From Morinoia aosen (lineage: Eukaryota > Arthropoda > Malacostraca > Amphipoda > Talitridae): a DNA stretch of 64,000 nt. Where the stretch lies: positions 23,447,038 to 23,511,037 of the forward strand of contig CM059577.1 in assembly GCA_030386875.1 (NCBI GenBank), written 5' to 3'. Below, in pieces: positions 46,001-55,828 of this stretch (position 1 is the stretch's first letter; each line of letters begins with the position of its first letter). The notes under the pieces are model-generated. The model worked only from the letters and a program-made list of their open reading frames with translations, was not told the origin of the DNA and did not search any database. The position numbers and the translations under genes are program-made.

Positions 46001-49000
46001 ACCCCTGCCATAACCACCATCACCACAACACACACCAGCTCACAGCTGTGCTGCACTCGTCAAGCTAGAGTAAACAAAGCAGTTGTGTCATGGCACAGAA
46101 GTACTAGCTGGTGCTGCTCAATCGATAGACAAAGAATAAGTATTGAATAAAGTCTAAGAAAACTGCAGAAGAATGAATTTGTTGAAGACAGGCACAGGTG
46201 AACAAACACCTGCTAACTTAACATCAATGAAACGGTCACAGCTGACTGGAAAATGGGGGAGGAGCTAGAGCCAAGGATGAGTCATGCACAGCCAGTGTTC
46301 TGCTAATGACAAAGTAATTGCTGCATTAGAAGTAATGCATTACCCCACATATGCTCTTCCTTTTCATAGCCAGCACTATGTATGTTTTCATGTGAAGCGT
46401 GCCAAAAATTATAATGCTTTATGTGAACTCTAAATATAAATCTTGGTGTAGAGTTAAGATTAAATTAAAGACAAATTACCTACTATAAAAGCTGTATTTT
46501 TCTCATGAAAGAAATAATGCATAACCCAAAAATGAAAATAAAAGTTAATAACACATACCATTCTTTTGAAGGTGCACTTTCAATACCAAAAGCTGTAAGT
46601 GCCCAGCAAATGACTATAATCACGCATTGCACGATGAAATGAGAGGCAAGCTCCTGAACAAAGGAAATGAAGAAAGGATTGATAGGATCTAAACCCACTT
46701 ACAGGTGACTGTTCATCAGTGAGGGAAGACTGCTTCCCACACCCACTGTCGCATGTCAGGAAGTCGGGGTCATTGATGCCGTAAGCCTCCTCACATGCTG
46801 CACACCAGAGCAAAGGGGCATGAGACCGTGCCCTCAACTAGGCATGAGACCGTGGTTTCACATCTTCAACCTTGTAACTTTTATCTAACATTCAGTGAAC
46901 AAATTTTACAGCATTCCAACAAAATATGCAATAATATAATACTGATTGCAGCTAATACTATTTTTAATATAGAATACTTTAAAGTTGATGGGCACATTTT
47001 AAAAACAAAATTTACAAATACACCTTCCACAACTGTATCTGAGTAGCAATATGAATTTAAAGATTCATATATCATTTTTAGTGTTATCATGTACATAATT
47101 ATAACTGAACCCATCAAGTGAATAAATACTAACACAAAAGTTGTGAAACCTCTCAATAATCAAAAGTACACAGTTCAGAAATTATTTTCTCCTTCAAATA
47201 TGAGATGACAAACTATGACAATTTATTCATTTAAAGAACCAGCATTTAATGAAAAATGCACATCTTAATATAAAAAAAAGGATCATCAGTCATTTGGTCT
47301 TTCCTTTTATGCCAGCAACTAAAGTACCATCATGAAATAAATGTAACTGCATAAATTATACCTCTTGAGGATCAGTTCGTCTATTTACAAACAAAATATT
47401 GCACAGATTAACAAGTGCAGTAGGATAATTGAAGTTTTGCAACAAAACATTGAGGCAAAAGAAAACATTAAGGGGACCATTTGGGTGAAAATAAGAGTCC
47501 GTCATTTTTTGATGGATTTTTCCAATTTTTCACCATCGGTGTACAACGATGCAAAAATCTTTTTCAAAATCATGTTTTTTTGCTATTTTATTAGAAAATT
47601 TAATTTTTTCCAAAAAATTGAAAGAAATGGGTATTGTGTAAAACGTACCTCCTACAATTTCAAAGTTACAGAATTGGCAACAAGTTTTCTAGATAGCTAA
47701 ATGAATTATCTACACTGCAATTTATTTGTGATAATTTGATTTATTGAATTTTAAAGCATTTTTCCTGAAAACTCAATTTTTTCTTTTTTTCATCATACAG
47801 GTTACATAATTTTCAGCCTAAACTGCAGTTCAGAAATTTTTTACAGTATTTCTCTAGTTTTTCAAGCACTATTCATGGATATATTTGTCATTACTGTACC
47901 TTCAAAACTGTGGGAGAAGATCTACAATTTATGTCAAAAACCAAGTTTTCAGGACAGCCTTTTTTTTAACAATTTTCTCTCATTTCAGGTATTATTTTAG
48001 AATCTTTCTTCTGTTAGACAAACCAGTGGACGTTCACGCAAGTCAATGATATTGTTAGATTTGTGAGAAAATTTTCATTAAAATTTGCTAAGAAAATGAA
48101 ACTCGATCATTTTTCATAAGTTTAGCCAAACGGTCTCCTAAAACCTTATGTCTGCCATGAACATAAGTGGCCAGTGTGGAGTTGAGCACCACATACAAGT
48201 CTACTCACAGTCCTTGCAGAAAGCTCTCAGGTCACCAGAAGGCTTCAGGAACTTGGAGATGACAAAGAAGCGGCAGCCACGGCCGCAGCTCCTTGCAGCA
48301 GACGGCTGTTTATCAAACAAGACATGAACTTAAATCAAGAAATAATGAATCATATCTACTGGAGCAATTCTTCAAATTAGACAATTTACAGTTAAAATAA
48401 CCCAAAATGAGTATTCCTATTTTTATAATTAAAGAAAATAGTGAACTTAACCATGTAGTTCAAAAACTATTATGTGTCACCTATTTTAACCCATTACATT
48501 TCAAGGCAAAAAAAAACTATCTAACTTTTAGCTTCTGACTTCACATTTTCCCAGTAATTCCCTCATAACAATAGCAACATTTTACTGAAGGGAGTTCTTA
48601 AGTCAGGACTCAATCTTGCAACCAACCTACATGGAATGAGAGAGCTCTTAACCTCAAGGCAATACTGAGTCACAAGAGACTAAAACCATTAAAACATTTT
48701 AAAAATTAGCTCAAGTTTTTATTAAAAATATGAGTCAAAGCCTCTCTAGCTACAACAAAAGAGGAGGGCAATATATAATTTAATTAGGAAGGGAATCTGT
48801 GCCCAACCAATATTCCCACACTCTGTCCACAGAAACCAAAAAATTGCAGGATGTTTATGATATAGGACGATTGTTGATGAAAATCACAGCTTGATATAAA
48901 AAAGCCCTGAATAAAAAAAATGGTAAGCACTAAAGAAGGCCTCAAGTTTCTTCCTTCAAATGCTAATTTTTATTGATAAAACACTTGCATTGCAATGAGA

Positions 49001-52000
49001 GTCTCTTGGAGTTTTTGAATGTTATAATTTCAACAGAAGACATAAACCTTATCATTCAGTCAAAGATACTGCTGAATCTCATTCAAAACATTCCAAAATC
49101 ACTAACTGTTACTTCCATAAACCTAACAAATTTTAATACAGAGCAGGCTATTTATGCACATTTTTAATAATGCAGTAATGTGATGGAAGATATTGGTAAG
49201 TTTTAAATTTATTCAAAAGTCGAACATGTCATTTAAATGTTAATTATTTATTTTTTATTCAAATATTCTTCTTAAATTTATGGTCAATATGCAGTTTAAG
49301 CCTTTCACGGAAATATAGAATTTTGTTCCAAAGAATCACTAAATAAATACATTTAAAAACTTTTTATATGAGTGACATTGTACTCGCTGATGCGTTATTT
49401 TCAAGTTATTCAACTTCGAAATTTTTGTGTTTTAAAGCAGTTCCAGTCAGTTGCATGCTTGAGCTGGAGCTGTTAGAGTATGTTTGGGAACTTTGTTATT
49501 CATTATTAGCCAACCTCGCGGAGCCTGAACCCACTTCTAGGATCTTTTAGTTATTTACACAATAAAGGTTATCACCCAAAAATATTAGCAGGACTGGCAT
49601 AGTGAATACTTAACCCTTTAACGTCCGAATTTTTGTACTCATATTACCGTTAACACAACCACCGTCACTAAACTGGCGCTGGCATCAGGCAGTCACCGAT
49701 ATCAGGATGGGATAGGAACTGCCACTCGGCAGAGAACTTCAAAGAACACATTAGGGAACTAATTGAACTAGAAATACAATATATTGAGGGTATTTTTGAA
49801 AGAGGACACTGGTGTCCTCTGGGGCGTTTAAGGGTTAAATCTAGGGTACTCACTTCTACGGTTTTGCTAATGTTCTACGGTGGCCACCATATTGAAACTG
49901 ATGTCAACTGCAAATCGATTTCAGTATTCACCCCAGTCCCGCTAATATTTTCGGGTTATAACCTTTATTGTGTTAACTAAAAGATCCTAGAAGTGGGTTC
50001 AGGCTCAGCAGGATCTGCTAATAATAAATTACAAAGTACCCAAGCATACTCTTAACAGCTCAAGTGTGCAACGCAACTGCTATGGAACACAAAAATTCAA
50101 AACTTGAATAACAAAAATAACGCATCAGTAAGCAGAATGTCATTTTCTGTAAAACGTTTTTAAATGTGATTCTTTGGAATGGAATTTTTAATTTCCCTAA
50201 AATGCTTAAACTGCATTTTGACCAAATTTATCAACAAGCTGAACATTTGTAATATAGCGAGTAATGTAAGTTCTAGTTAGAGAGACCTAAAGTTAGCAAC
50301 GCTCGATACGGCAAGATCACAGCCAGTTCTGGATTGGTCGTAGCCAGCAAAACAGTACTTGTTGGCTGCAAGTGTGTATATAGTTTATCTTAAGAGCCAA
50401 GTAACTACACCAAAGCTATTTCTAACTACCTACTACTAATTCCATGCTACCCTATCCTATTATTTCCATCTATCTCCGCTTTTATCTCACTGGCCACATG
50501 ATTAGTAAACTGAGCATATTTCTAGCTAAGTGATATCAAAGAGGCGAGTGTCTATTGGCTTACATAGTACTGATGTACCCATATGGCTATTGATATATGT
50601 TTCTATTTATGTCAGCACTATTACTGAGTTGTGTCTAGGGTGGATCCAAATATTGTCTATGTGTTGTCTAACCTATACTGTGCTCTAGTGTAGGATTGCT
50701 AGGTGTGCTGGCATGTTCAAATATAAATTGGTTACCATACTACAATTAACATCCTAGATAGGATTTACCTCAACATTATTGACAATCAAAGTTGGTCAAT
50801 GTGAAGTTTAATGCAATCACGGAAAATAAGAATTCCGATCTTAGGAATCACTGAAGGAACCCATTTAAGAACGTTTTACAAGAATGACATTCTGCTCGCT
50901 GATGCGTTATTTTTGAATAATTGAATTTTGAAGTTAGCCTTTGCGCCAAAGGAAGCGAGCGCGTGAAACGGAATTTAATTAATAATGGAAGCTATTAAAA
51001 ACGTAAAGAGGTTGGGTCGTGAGGGGGAGGCACAGTTCTTCTAATGAAAATTATAAATAAAGCTTCTAACCCACCCATTAGGGTGACGACCGCAATCTTG
51101 TTGACATCGGGTCCAAGATGGCGGCGCCCATGGTGGTCGCCATCTTAGACTCGATGTAAACAAGATTGCAGTCGTCACCCTAATGGGTGGGTTAGAAGCT
51201 TTATTTATAATTTTTGCTAGAAGAACTGTGCCTCCCCCTCACAACACAACCTCTTCACGTTTGTAATAGGGGGTTAGCTTCCGTTTTTAATTAAATTACG
51301 CTCGCTTCCTTTGGCGCGGGAAGGCCAACTTCAAAGTTCAATAATTCGAAAATAAAGCATCAGCGAGCAGAATGTTGTTCTTGTAAAACGTTCTTAAATG
51401 GGTTCCTTTAGTGATTGTTTGGAATATAATTATTAATTTCCGTGATTGCATTAAACTTCACATTGACCAAAAATGACAGTCAATGTGAAGTTTAATGCAA
51501 TCACGGAAAATAATAATTTTATTCCAAAGAATCACTAAAGGAACCCATTTAAGAACGTTTTACAGGAATGACATTATGCTTGCTGATGCGTTATTTTCAA
51601 ATTATTAAACTTTGAAGTTGGCTTTCGCGAGCCAAGGGAGCGAGCGCGCCAAGCGGAATTTAATTAATAACGGAAGCTAACCCTTTATTACAAACGTAAA
51701 GAGGTTGGGTCGTGTGGGGGAGCCACAGTTCTTCTAGTGAAAATTATAAATAAAGGTTTCTAGTGACGTTCGTTTACATCATCTCCAATGGCGGCCACCC
51801 GGTACCCAAGATGGCGGCCGCCATCTTGGAGCTGATGTAAACGAAAGTCACTAGAAACCTTTATTTATAATTTTCACTAGAAGAACTGTGGCTTCCCCTC
51901 ACAACCCAACCTGTTTACGTTTGTAATAGGGTGTTAGCTTCTGTTATTATTCAAATTCTGTTAGGCGCGCTCGCTTCCTTTGGCGCGCGAAAGCCAACTT

Positions 52001-54399
52001 CAAAGTTGAATAATTTGAAAATAATGCATCAGCAAGCAGAATGTTATTCATGTAAAACGTTCTAAAATGTGTTCCTTTACTGATTCTTGGGATCGGAATT
52101 ATTATTTTCCATGATTGCATTCAACTTCACATTGACCAAAATAACATATCCCTTCATATATGGAGCAACAAAAAAGCATATCTTTCCTAGTTAGATATAA
52201 GTAGCCTACTCATTAAATTGTTATCAATTTCACCAAAATTTACCCCTATTAGTAGCAGTCAGTCTACCAAAAGAAAGAACTTGAACGAACTCTTTAGTTT
52301 TATGCAGCTTGCACTTCTAAATAATGTTTGGAATAGAAATAAGGGTTTTAATTTCACACCCCATAAAAATTGCGATCAGTGCTCGACGGCCGAGATAATT
52401 ATATGCATAATGCGACGATTTTGATGTTCAGAGCTTTAAAAAATCCCACACCTGTCACAAACATAACCCAATGAATTTTTGTCCCCGATGCCAACAGCTT
52501 AATTTCTCGCTATTTCTAACAGCTATGCGGCACGGTAACTAGTTTGAGGCAAATCTTGCTAGCAAGATGGCAAAATTAAGGAGATCATCCCGAGCCCAAT
52601 TGGGCCCCACCGGCTCCCCCCACTGAAAAGTTTTTTTTGTTGAAAAAGGATCCTTAGCGGATGGGTTATTGTGCCATGAAATTTTATGGCCCTACGGAGA
52701 CTAGAAACCCCCCCCCCCCCCCCCCCCCCCCCAGGGGGTTGAAAAGGGGACCAAAAATGCTGATTTTGAGGCCCAATTTTTTTTTGTTGAAAAAAGATCC
52801 TTAGGGGATGGGTTAATATGCCATGAAATTTTATGGCCCTACGGACACTAGAACCCCCCCCAGGGGAATGAAAAGGGGACCAAAAATGACGATTTTCAGG
52901 CCCAATTTGTTTGTTTTTGGGCCCGACAGTTTCAGAATCCTTGGAACATTTCTAACAAACTCGAGTTCGGCTTTTTTCAAATTCAAATTTTTTCTATTTT
53001 TTCAAAAAAATTTAAAATTTCAAAAATCAGCAACAATTTTTTTGGTTTAGAGCTAGGATATATTTCTTCAAACAATTCGAATTTGAAAAAAAGCAATCTT
53101 GAGTTTGTTAGAAATGTTTCAAGGATTCTAAAACTGTTTTTGGTTTTGTTCTAGCATCAAAACTCGATGACGAGTCTTGTTTTGAAATATCCAAAAAAAT
53201 ATATAATGAAATACTCTTTTTTCAACAAAAAAATAAAAACTAGGGCATAAATCAAAAAAGTGACACGAATAAAAAAAGTTTCCTTTCACGAAATACATAT
53301 AGGCGCTACTGGCCAATTTTCAAACAAATCGGACGGAAAAAATTGATAAAGTCTGATCATGGTGATTACTGAAATAAAATGTATTATTTTCATTTACTCA
53401 TAAGTACAATATTTCTTAGATCTTGACTTGAAATTCACAAGGAAAATGATGCTCATTGTTCGTACATTGAAATAGATCATGGAAACTGCATTCATGTACG
53501 AAAAATATTCGTTATATTCCAATTCAATAGACATAGTTCGATTTTGGGCTGTAGTGAAAAATTTTCATTTTTTACCATTCAAAACGGAACTTGTCCTCGA
53601 GTTTTGATGCTAGAACAAATCCAAACACAGTTTTAGAATCCTTGAAACATTTCTAACAAACTCAAGATTGCTTATTTTCAAATTCAAATTCTTTGAAGAA
53701 ATATATAGCTCTAAGCCCCAAAAAAATTGTTGCTGATTTTTGACATTTCAAAAAATTTTGAAAAAATACAAAAAATTTGAATTTGAAAAAAGCCGATCTT
53801 GAGTTTGTTAGAAATGTTCCAAGGGTTCTAAAACTGTCTTTGTTTTTGTTCTAGCATCAAAACTGAAGGAGGAGTTCCAATCTGAAATATCAATAAAAAT
53901 ATACCAAAAAACACGTTTTTTGTCAAAAAAAAAAAATAAGGCCTAAATCGAAAAAATGACAGGAGTAAAAAAGGTTTACTTTCACAAGAGACATATAATG
54001 GCCAATTTTCAAACGAATCGGACGAAAAAAGGTCTCAAACTGGGATGATCCCCTTAACCTCCTAACACCTCCTCCTCCGTCATTCTTTAAATAAATTAAA
54101 ATACATATATCATCAAAAGCTGCGCAGTAACATAAATAGCTCAACTTAGGAAAACTTTCTTTCAATGCCTTCCGTATATCTAATATTCGTTTGCAATAAT
54201 TCGTTTCCAAAAAGGAGGAAAAGTATCTGATTTCCGACGATAATTATTCGAAGGACAGAAATGAATTACTCACATTGAAGTTTTCCTCGCAGTACGATTC
54301 ACAGGCTTGATCACTTTCTAATTCCTGCGCAACATTTCCAATCGGAAGTGCTCCGCAAATAAAGACGAAAACTAGAAATTGCATTGTAACAGACGCCAT
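39931..54399 (-). CDS. TMEM59: TMEM59-family transmembrane protein, complete gene (8 coding exons)
   Basis: Type I membrane protein of the TMEM59 (DCF1) family, which in vertebrates acts in the Golgi and endolysosome and influences glycoprotein maturation and autophagy. The - strand join is 54399-54274, 48305-48209, 46797-46703, 44853-44799, 42941-42781, 41295-41196, 40561-40326 and 40074-39931: 1014 nt, 337 residues (human 323). Phases match at all seven GT-AG introns. Visible: signal peptide 1-25; CX3C pairs C33/C37, C49/C53, C72/C76 and C90/C94, matching the CX3C ladder of the family; a conserved YFMRDDNTIMAVESSPE segment; membrane span about 254-278; and a cytosolic tail with DDQAAPLPNKHDL, close to the family's C-terminal GPLPTK motif. 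No N-glycosylation sequon and no aromatic residue in the tail are seen. Assignment to the family is firm; TMEM59 versus TMEM59L naming is not resolved. Confidence 0.93.
40326..40561 (-). CDS. TMEM59: TMEM59 exon 7 (transmembrane exon)
   Basis: Encodes residues 212-290: a luminal acidic/serine-rich stretch (SPTSEEETTVTR), the leucine-rich span TYLLHLLLLLAAVSLSLLAL, and the basic stop-transfer RHQRRQ. The flanks are ATCTGTGCAG and GCT/GTGAGTCA. Confidence 0.94.
40736..41080 (-). repeat. Dispersed ~370-bp repeat family, copy H (inverted, TMEM59 intron 6)
   Basis: Reverse complement of the family: starts with GCCTCCTAACCTAACTGCTG (the 3' end of the element), runs through AGGTGCTGAAAAAT-like and AGAAGAAAGTAATAGG, and ends near CTCTGGGAGCACCAATTCTC. 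In gene orientation it is sense, as in PSPH. Confidence 0.85.
41196..41295 (-). CDS. TMEM59: TMEM59 exon 6
   Basis: Acceptor GTGTGGTGCAG; encodes residues 179-211 (VMVEISPVEGPEDQCGEQPQ and following), a proline/acidic luminal linker. Donor CCAGAG/GTCAGTG, phase 1. This is the least conserved part of the family, but frame and splice sites fit both neighbours. Confidence 0.88.
41609..42745 (+). repeat. 26-bp tandem array in TMEM59 intron 5, ~44 copies
   Basis: The unit is AAGCCAAGTAGAGGCAGGCC plus ACCACC in the left third (41609-42020). It becomes AAGCCCCATAGAGGCAAGCC plus ACCACC to 42745, with some mixed units near 42480-42600. It ends 36 nt from the exon 5 donor. - strand frames of 178-371 codons are repeat artefacts. 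Confidence 0.96.
42781..42941 (-). CDS. TMEM59: TMEM59 exon 5
   Basis: Acceptor GTTGAGCAG; encodes residues 125-178: EGLQVHLVRPVMQVRRVV, a segment equivalent to the LVRSFW region of vertebrate TMEM59, then YFMRDDNTIMAVESSPE, equivalent to the YLQADDGKIVIFQSKPE region. The donor is GAG/GTGCGC, with C at position +4. Confidence 0.93.
42942..44798 (-). other. TMEM59 intron 4
   Basis: AT-rich, no tandem array, no dispersed family copy and no second gene seen. Confidence 0.55.
44799..44853 (-). CDS. TMEM59: TMEM59 exon 4 (small)
   Basis: A 55-nt exon with acceptor CACCTCCCCCACAG and donor GCAG/GTGGGTAG, phase 0 in and 1 out. It encodes LLATSRPMAVDVDGSVSA plus the first base of G125. It is needed to join exon 3 (phase 0 out) to exon 5 (phase 1 in). 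As a small, poorly conserved exon it is less certain than the others. Confidence 0.78.
44935..45090 (-). repeat. Degenerate ~45-bp tandem repeat in TMEM59 intron 3
   Basis: About four diverged units containing ACCACCAAACTAATTAATGAG, then CAAGTATTAGTTG (+ strand), beginning roughly 80 nt upstream of the exon 4 acceptor. It is an old array. Confidence 0.7.
45298..45540 (-). repeat. Degenerate ~80-bp repeat in TMEM59 intron 3, ~4 partial copies
   Basis: On the + strand the motif CCCAGCTCTGCAGCTTGTC followed by an AAATTAAAAT tract recurs as CCTATCTCTGCAGCATGTC, CCCATCTCTGAAGCTTGTT and CAACTCAGCAGCTTCCCTT. These are spaced about 60-85 nt apart. Confidence 0.7.
46703..46797 (-). CDS. TMEM59: TMEM59 exon 3
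   Basis: Acceptor CTGGTGTGCAG; encodes residues 75-106 (SCEEAYGIND, PDFLTCDSGCGKQ). It carries C76, which completes CX3C pair three across the splice junction, and CX3C pair four (C90/C94). Donor CCT/GTAAGTGG. Confidence 0.94.
47472..48138. mobile_element. TTAA-type nonautonomous element (~667 bp) in TMEM59 intron 2
   Basis: The left end TTAA/GGGGACCATTTGGGTGAAA and the right end TTTAGCCAAACGGTCTCC/TAAA form imperfect terminal inverted repeats (GGRGACCRTTTGG). The interior is AT-rich without a transposase. The right target site is TAAA rather than TTAA, so the ends are partly decayed. It resembles the element at 52580 in its TTAAGGRGA start. Confidence 0.6.
48209..48305 (-). CDS. TMEM59: TMEM59 exon 2
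   Basis: Acceptor GATAAACAG; encodes residues 43-74 (PSAARSCGRGCRFFVISKFL and following) with CX3C pair two (C49/C53) and C72. CGRGCRFF corresponds to the CQRGCRLF segment of vertebrate TMEM59. Donor GGACT/GTGAGTAG, phase 1. Confidence 0.94.
49282..50223. mobile_element. Foldback element FB1 (long inverted arms) in TMEM59 intron 1
   Basis: The ends GGTCAATATGCAGTTTAAGC and GCTTAAACTGCATTTTGACC start inverted arms of about 310-330 bp. The arms contain TGATGCGTTATTTT, CCTGAACCCACTTCTAGGAT and CACAATAAAGGTTAT with their reverse complements. The loop carries a piggyBac-like MITE. No protein is coded. It is more diverged than FB2 and FB3. Confidence 0.85.
49614..49834. mobile_element. piggyBac-like MITE nested in FB1
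   Basis: A 221-bp insert flanked by TTAA on both sides (49610-49613 and 49835-49838). Its ends are CCCTTTAACGTCC and, inverted, CCCTTAAACGCCC. TTAA target sites and CCC-starting termini are the hallmark of the piggyBac superfamily. There is no transposase, so it is nonautonomous. Confidence 0.85.
50794..51468. mobile_element. Foldback element FB2
   Basis: Begins GGTCAATGTGAAGTTTAATG and ends CATTAAACTTCACATTGACC. The arms are about 310 bp each and highly complementary, with a very short loop around 51120-51145. The centre carries CCAAGATGGCGGC (51113-51125) and GTCGCCATCTTAG. It is a near-perfect hairpin with no coding capacity. Confidence 0.92.
51479..52137. mobile_element. Foldback element FB3, adjacent to FB2
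   Basis: Starts 10 nt after FB2 with AGTCAATGTGAAGTTTAATG and ends TCAACTTCACATTGACC. Same family as FB2 but with a different arm centre (TTTCTAGTGACGTTCGTTTAC). A perfect 24-nt palindrome at 51806-51829 consists of two head-to-head CCAAGATGGCGGC boxes. FB2 and FB3 lie in tandem. Confidence 0.92.
52580..54053. mobile_element. TTAA-flanked element of ~1.47 kb in TMEM59 intron 1
   Basis: TTAA at 52576-52579 and 54054-54057 flanks a 12-bp inverted terminus, GGAGATCATCCC versus GGGGATCATCCC. Inside are two copies of a ~165-bp unit (52628-52905), inverted segments around ATTTCTAACAAACTC (52950-53140 versus 53590-53830), and a ~200-bp direct repeat (53130-53345 and 53830-54035). No transposase was found. 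The TTAA sites suggest piggyBac-type integration, but the GG-starting ends are atypical. Confidence 0.75.
52708..52732 (+). repeat. Poly-C run of 25
   Basis: An uninterrupted run of 25 C followed by AGGGGG. The sister unit about 150 bp on has only about 9 C at the same place, so the run expanded after the duplication. Confidence 0.9.
54274..54399 (-). CDS. TMEM59: TMEM59 exon 1 with signal peptide
   Basis: The start codon at 54399-54397 lies in GAAGATGGCG. An in-frame second ATG (M6) could also serve, but the first gives the longer N-region. The segment MQFLVFVFICGALPIG is a typical signal-peptide core. CESYC (C33/C37) is the first CX3C pair. The exon ends AACTTCAAT/GTGAGTAA, phase 0. Confidence 0.9.
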
Positions 54400-55828
54400 C
54401 TTCGTTTCGCTATCAGCTGAATCTGACTGGCACCCGAGGCAAGAGTGCCACCGATTGAACGGAGCTTAGCATCGTTACAGTACAAATATTAGCTACAAAT
54501 ATTCCGTTCTATGTTCAGATGATAGGCATATACAGTTTACTCCTCAACCTTAGGGGATATAAATAATTATGCTTTACTAGCCCCTTTTTTCATGTGAGAA
54601 GTATGAAAGAAATTGAAGTTTTGCTGTTTATAGGTATAATATCTGAGAAATATGGTACTGTTCCTACACCGGAGGGGGTAATTCAAGAACTGAGCATTTG
54701 CAAAAGTTTGGAAAAAATGTTGTACTGAACTGATAAGCTTCTAAAAAGTCTAACGTATGCTTACCAAAATGCAAGAAAAATGAAGTGCATATGTATATAA
54801 TCATACGGAATCAAAACAAGTATTTTTCGAAAACACGTGAGCTAAAAGATTCCTTATATTTTTCTTCACGTTCATTCCAAAAAAACTTCTAATATAACAC
54901 GTAACAAAAAATCTGTTGAAAAAATTCAATCACTCACTCGTACGCCGATCTATACAAACAAGTAGCATGAAATCTTTTCACTCTAAATGCCACTGATGTA
55001 ATTTTTCCTTTTTTCTCTCTTATATTTTTGCTTGATATTATTTTATTAATTCTAAAATATTTCAGTTCAATAATCGATCTTTAACGCGTTTTAAGAAAAG
55101 AATAATTATTTTACTAATAGTTTTTTCTAACAAGTAGGTTCACAAAATTCACGCTGGCTTGCAACACATGTGGTGTATGGTTGAGCGAACTCAGAGGGCT
55201 CTGCCGCGTCAATTGCTCTCTTGTACTGGTGATGTGTGTGTCACAGCATATTCCCTAGGCCAATCAACCAGTTGCTGATTATACTTAGCTCCATCTGGGT
55301 CTTCAGGTGTCCACTTCAGAACGGCTATTCAAATCCTCTGGCATCTATACCCCAGTCGCTCGATGATAAGTCGTGGCTCAAGCCCCGAATTGGCCGTGTC
55401 TCGTCGAATTTGACAAACCAGATGAGTCACTCCAACCAGCTTTTATTCACCCCTCAAATAGGTCGATATACAGTGGTCACTGAACGCTGTAAAAAGTTAT
55501 GAAAAAACCGCGAAATATTCTCAGCTCAGAGACCTATTCACAAACATTAGAAAGATTTACTACTCACCATAGGCATGCATACTGTAACGAGTAAGGAAAT
55601 ATCTTCTTTCTTTAACGATCACTCCATCATTAGAATCGATCTACACAAATAGTTTTCGTACTTTCAACCTAAGAATGTTCGTGAGGGCAGAAAAATTTCA
55701 ATGAGTAAGAGAGTCTCTTCTTTGTAATTTAAAATTATCGTATGACCAAAATGGTCAAAAACTATACGTGAACAAACCATAATGCATTATTTTTTAATCC
55801 TAAGATACAATTAAAATATAATACATTT
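54400..55828. other. TMEM59 upstream region; no gene recognised
   Basis: Presumed promoter side of TMEM59. AT-rich; 55150-55500 is slightly more GC-rich with an 88-codon + strand frame of no recognised family. The interval ends at the low edge of the gypsy 3' LTR. Confidence 0.45.
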
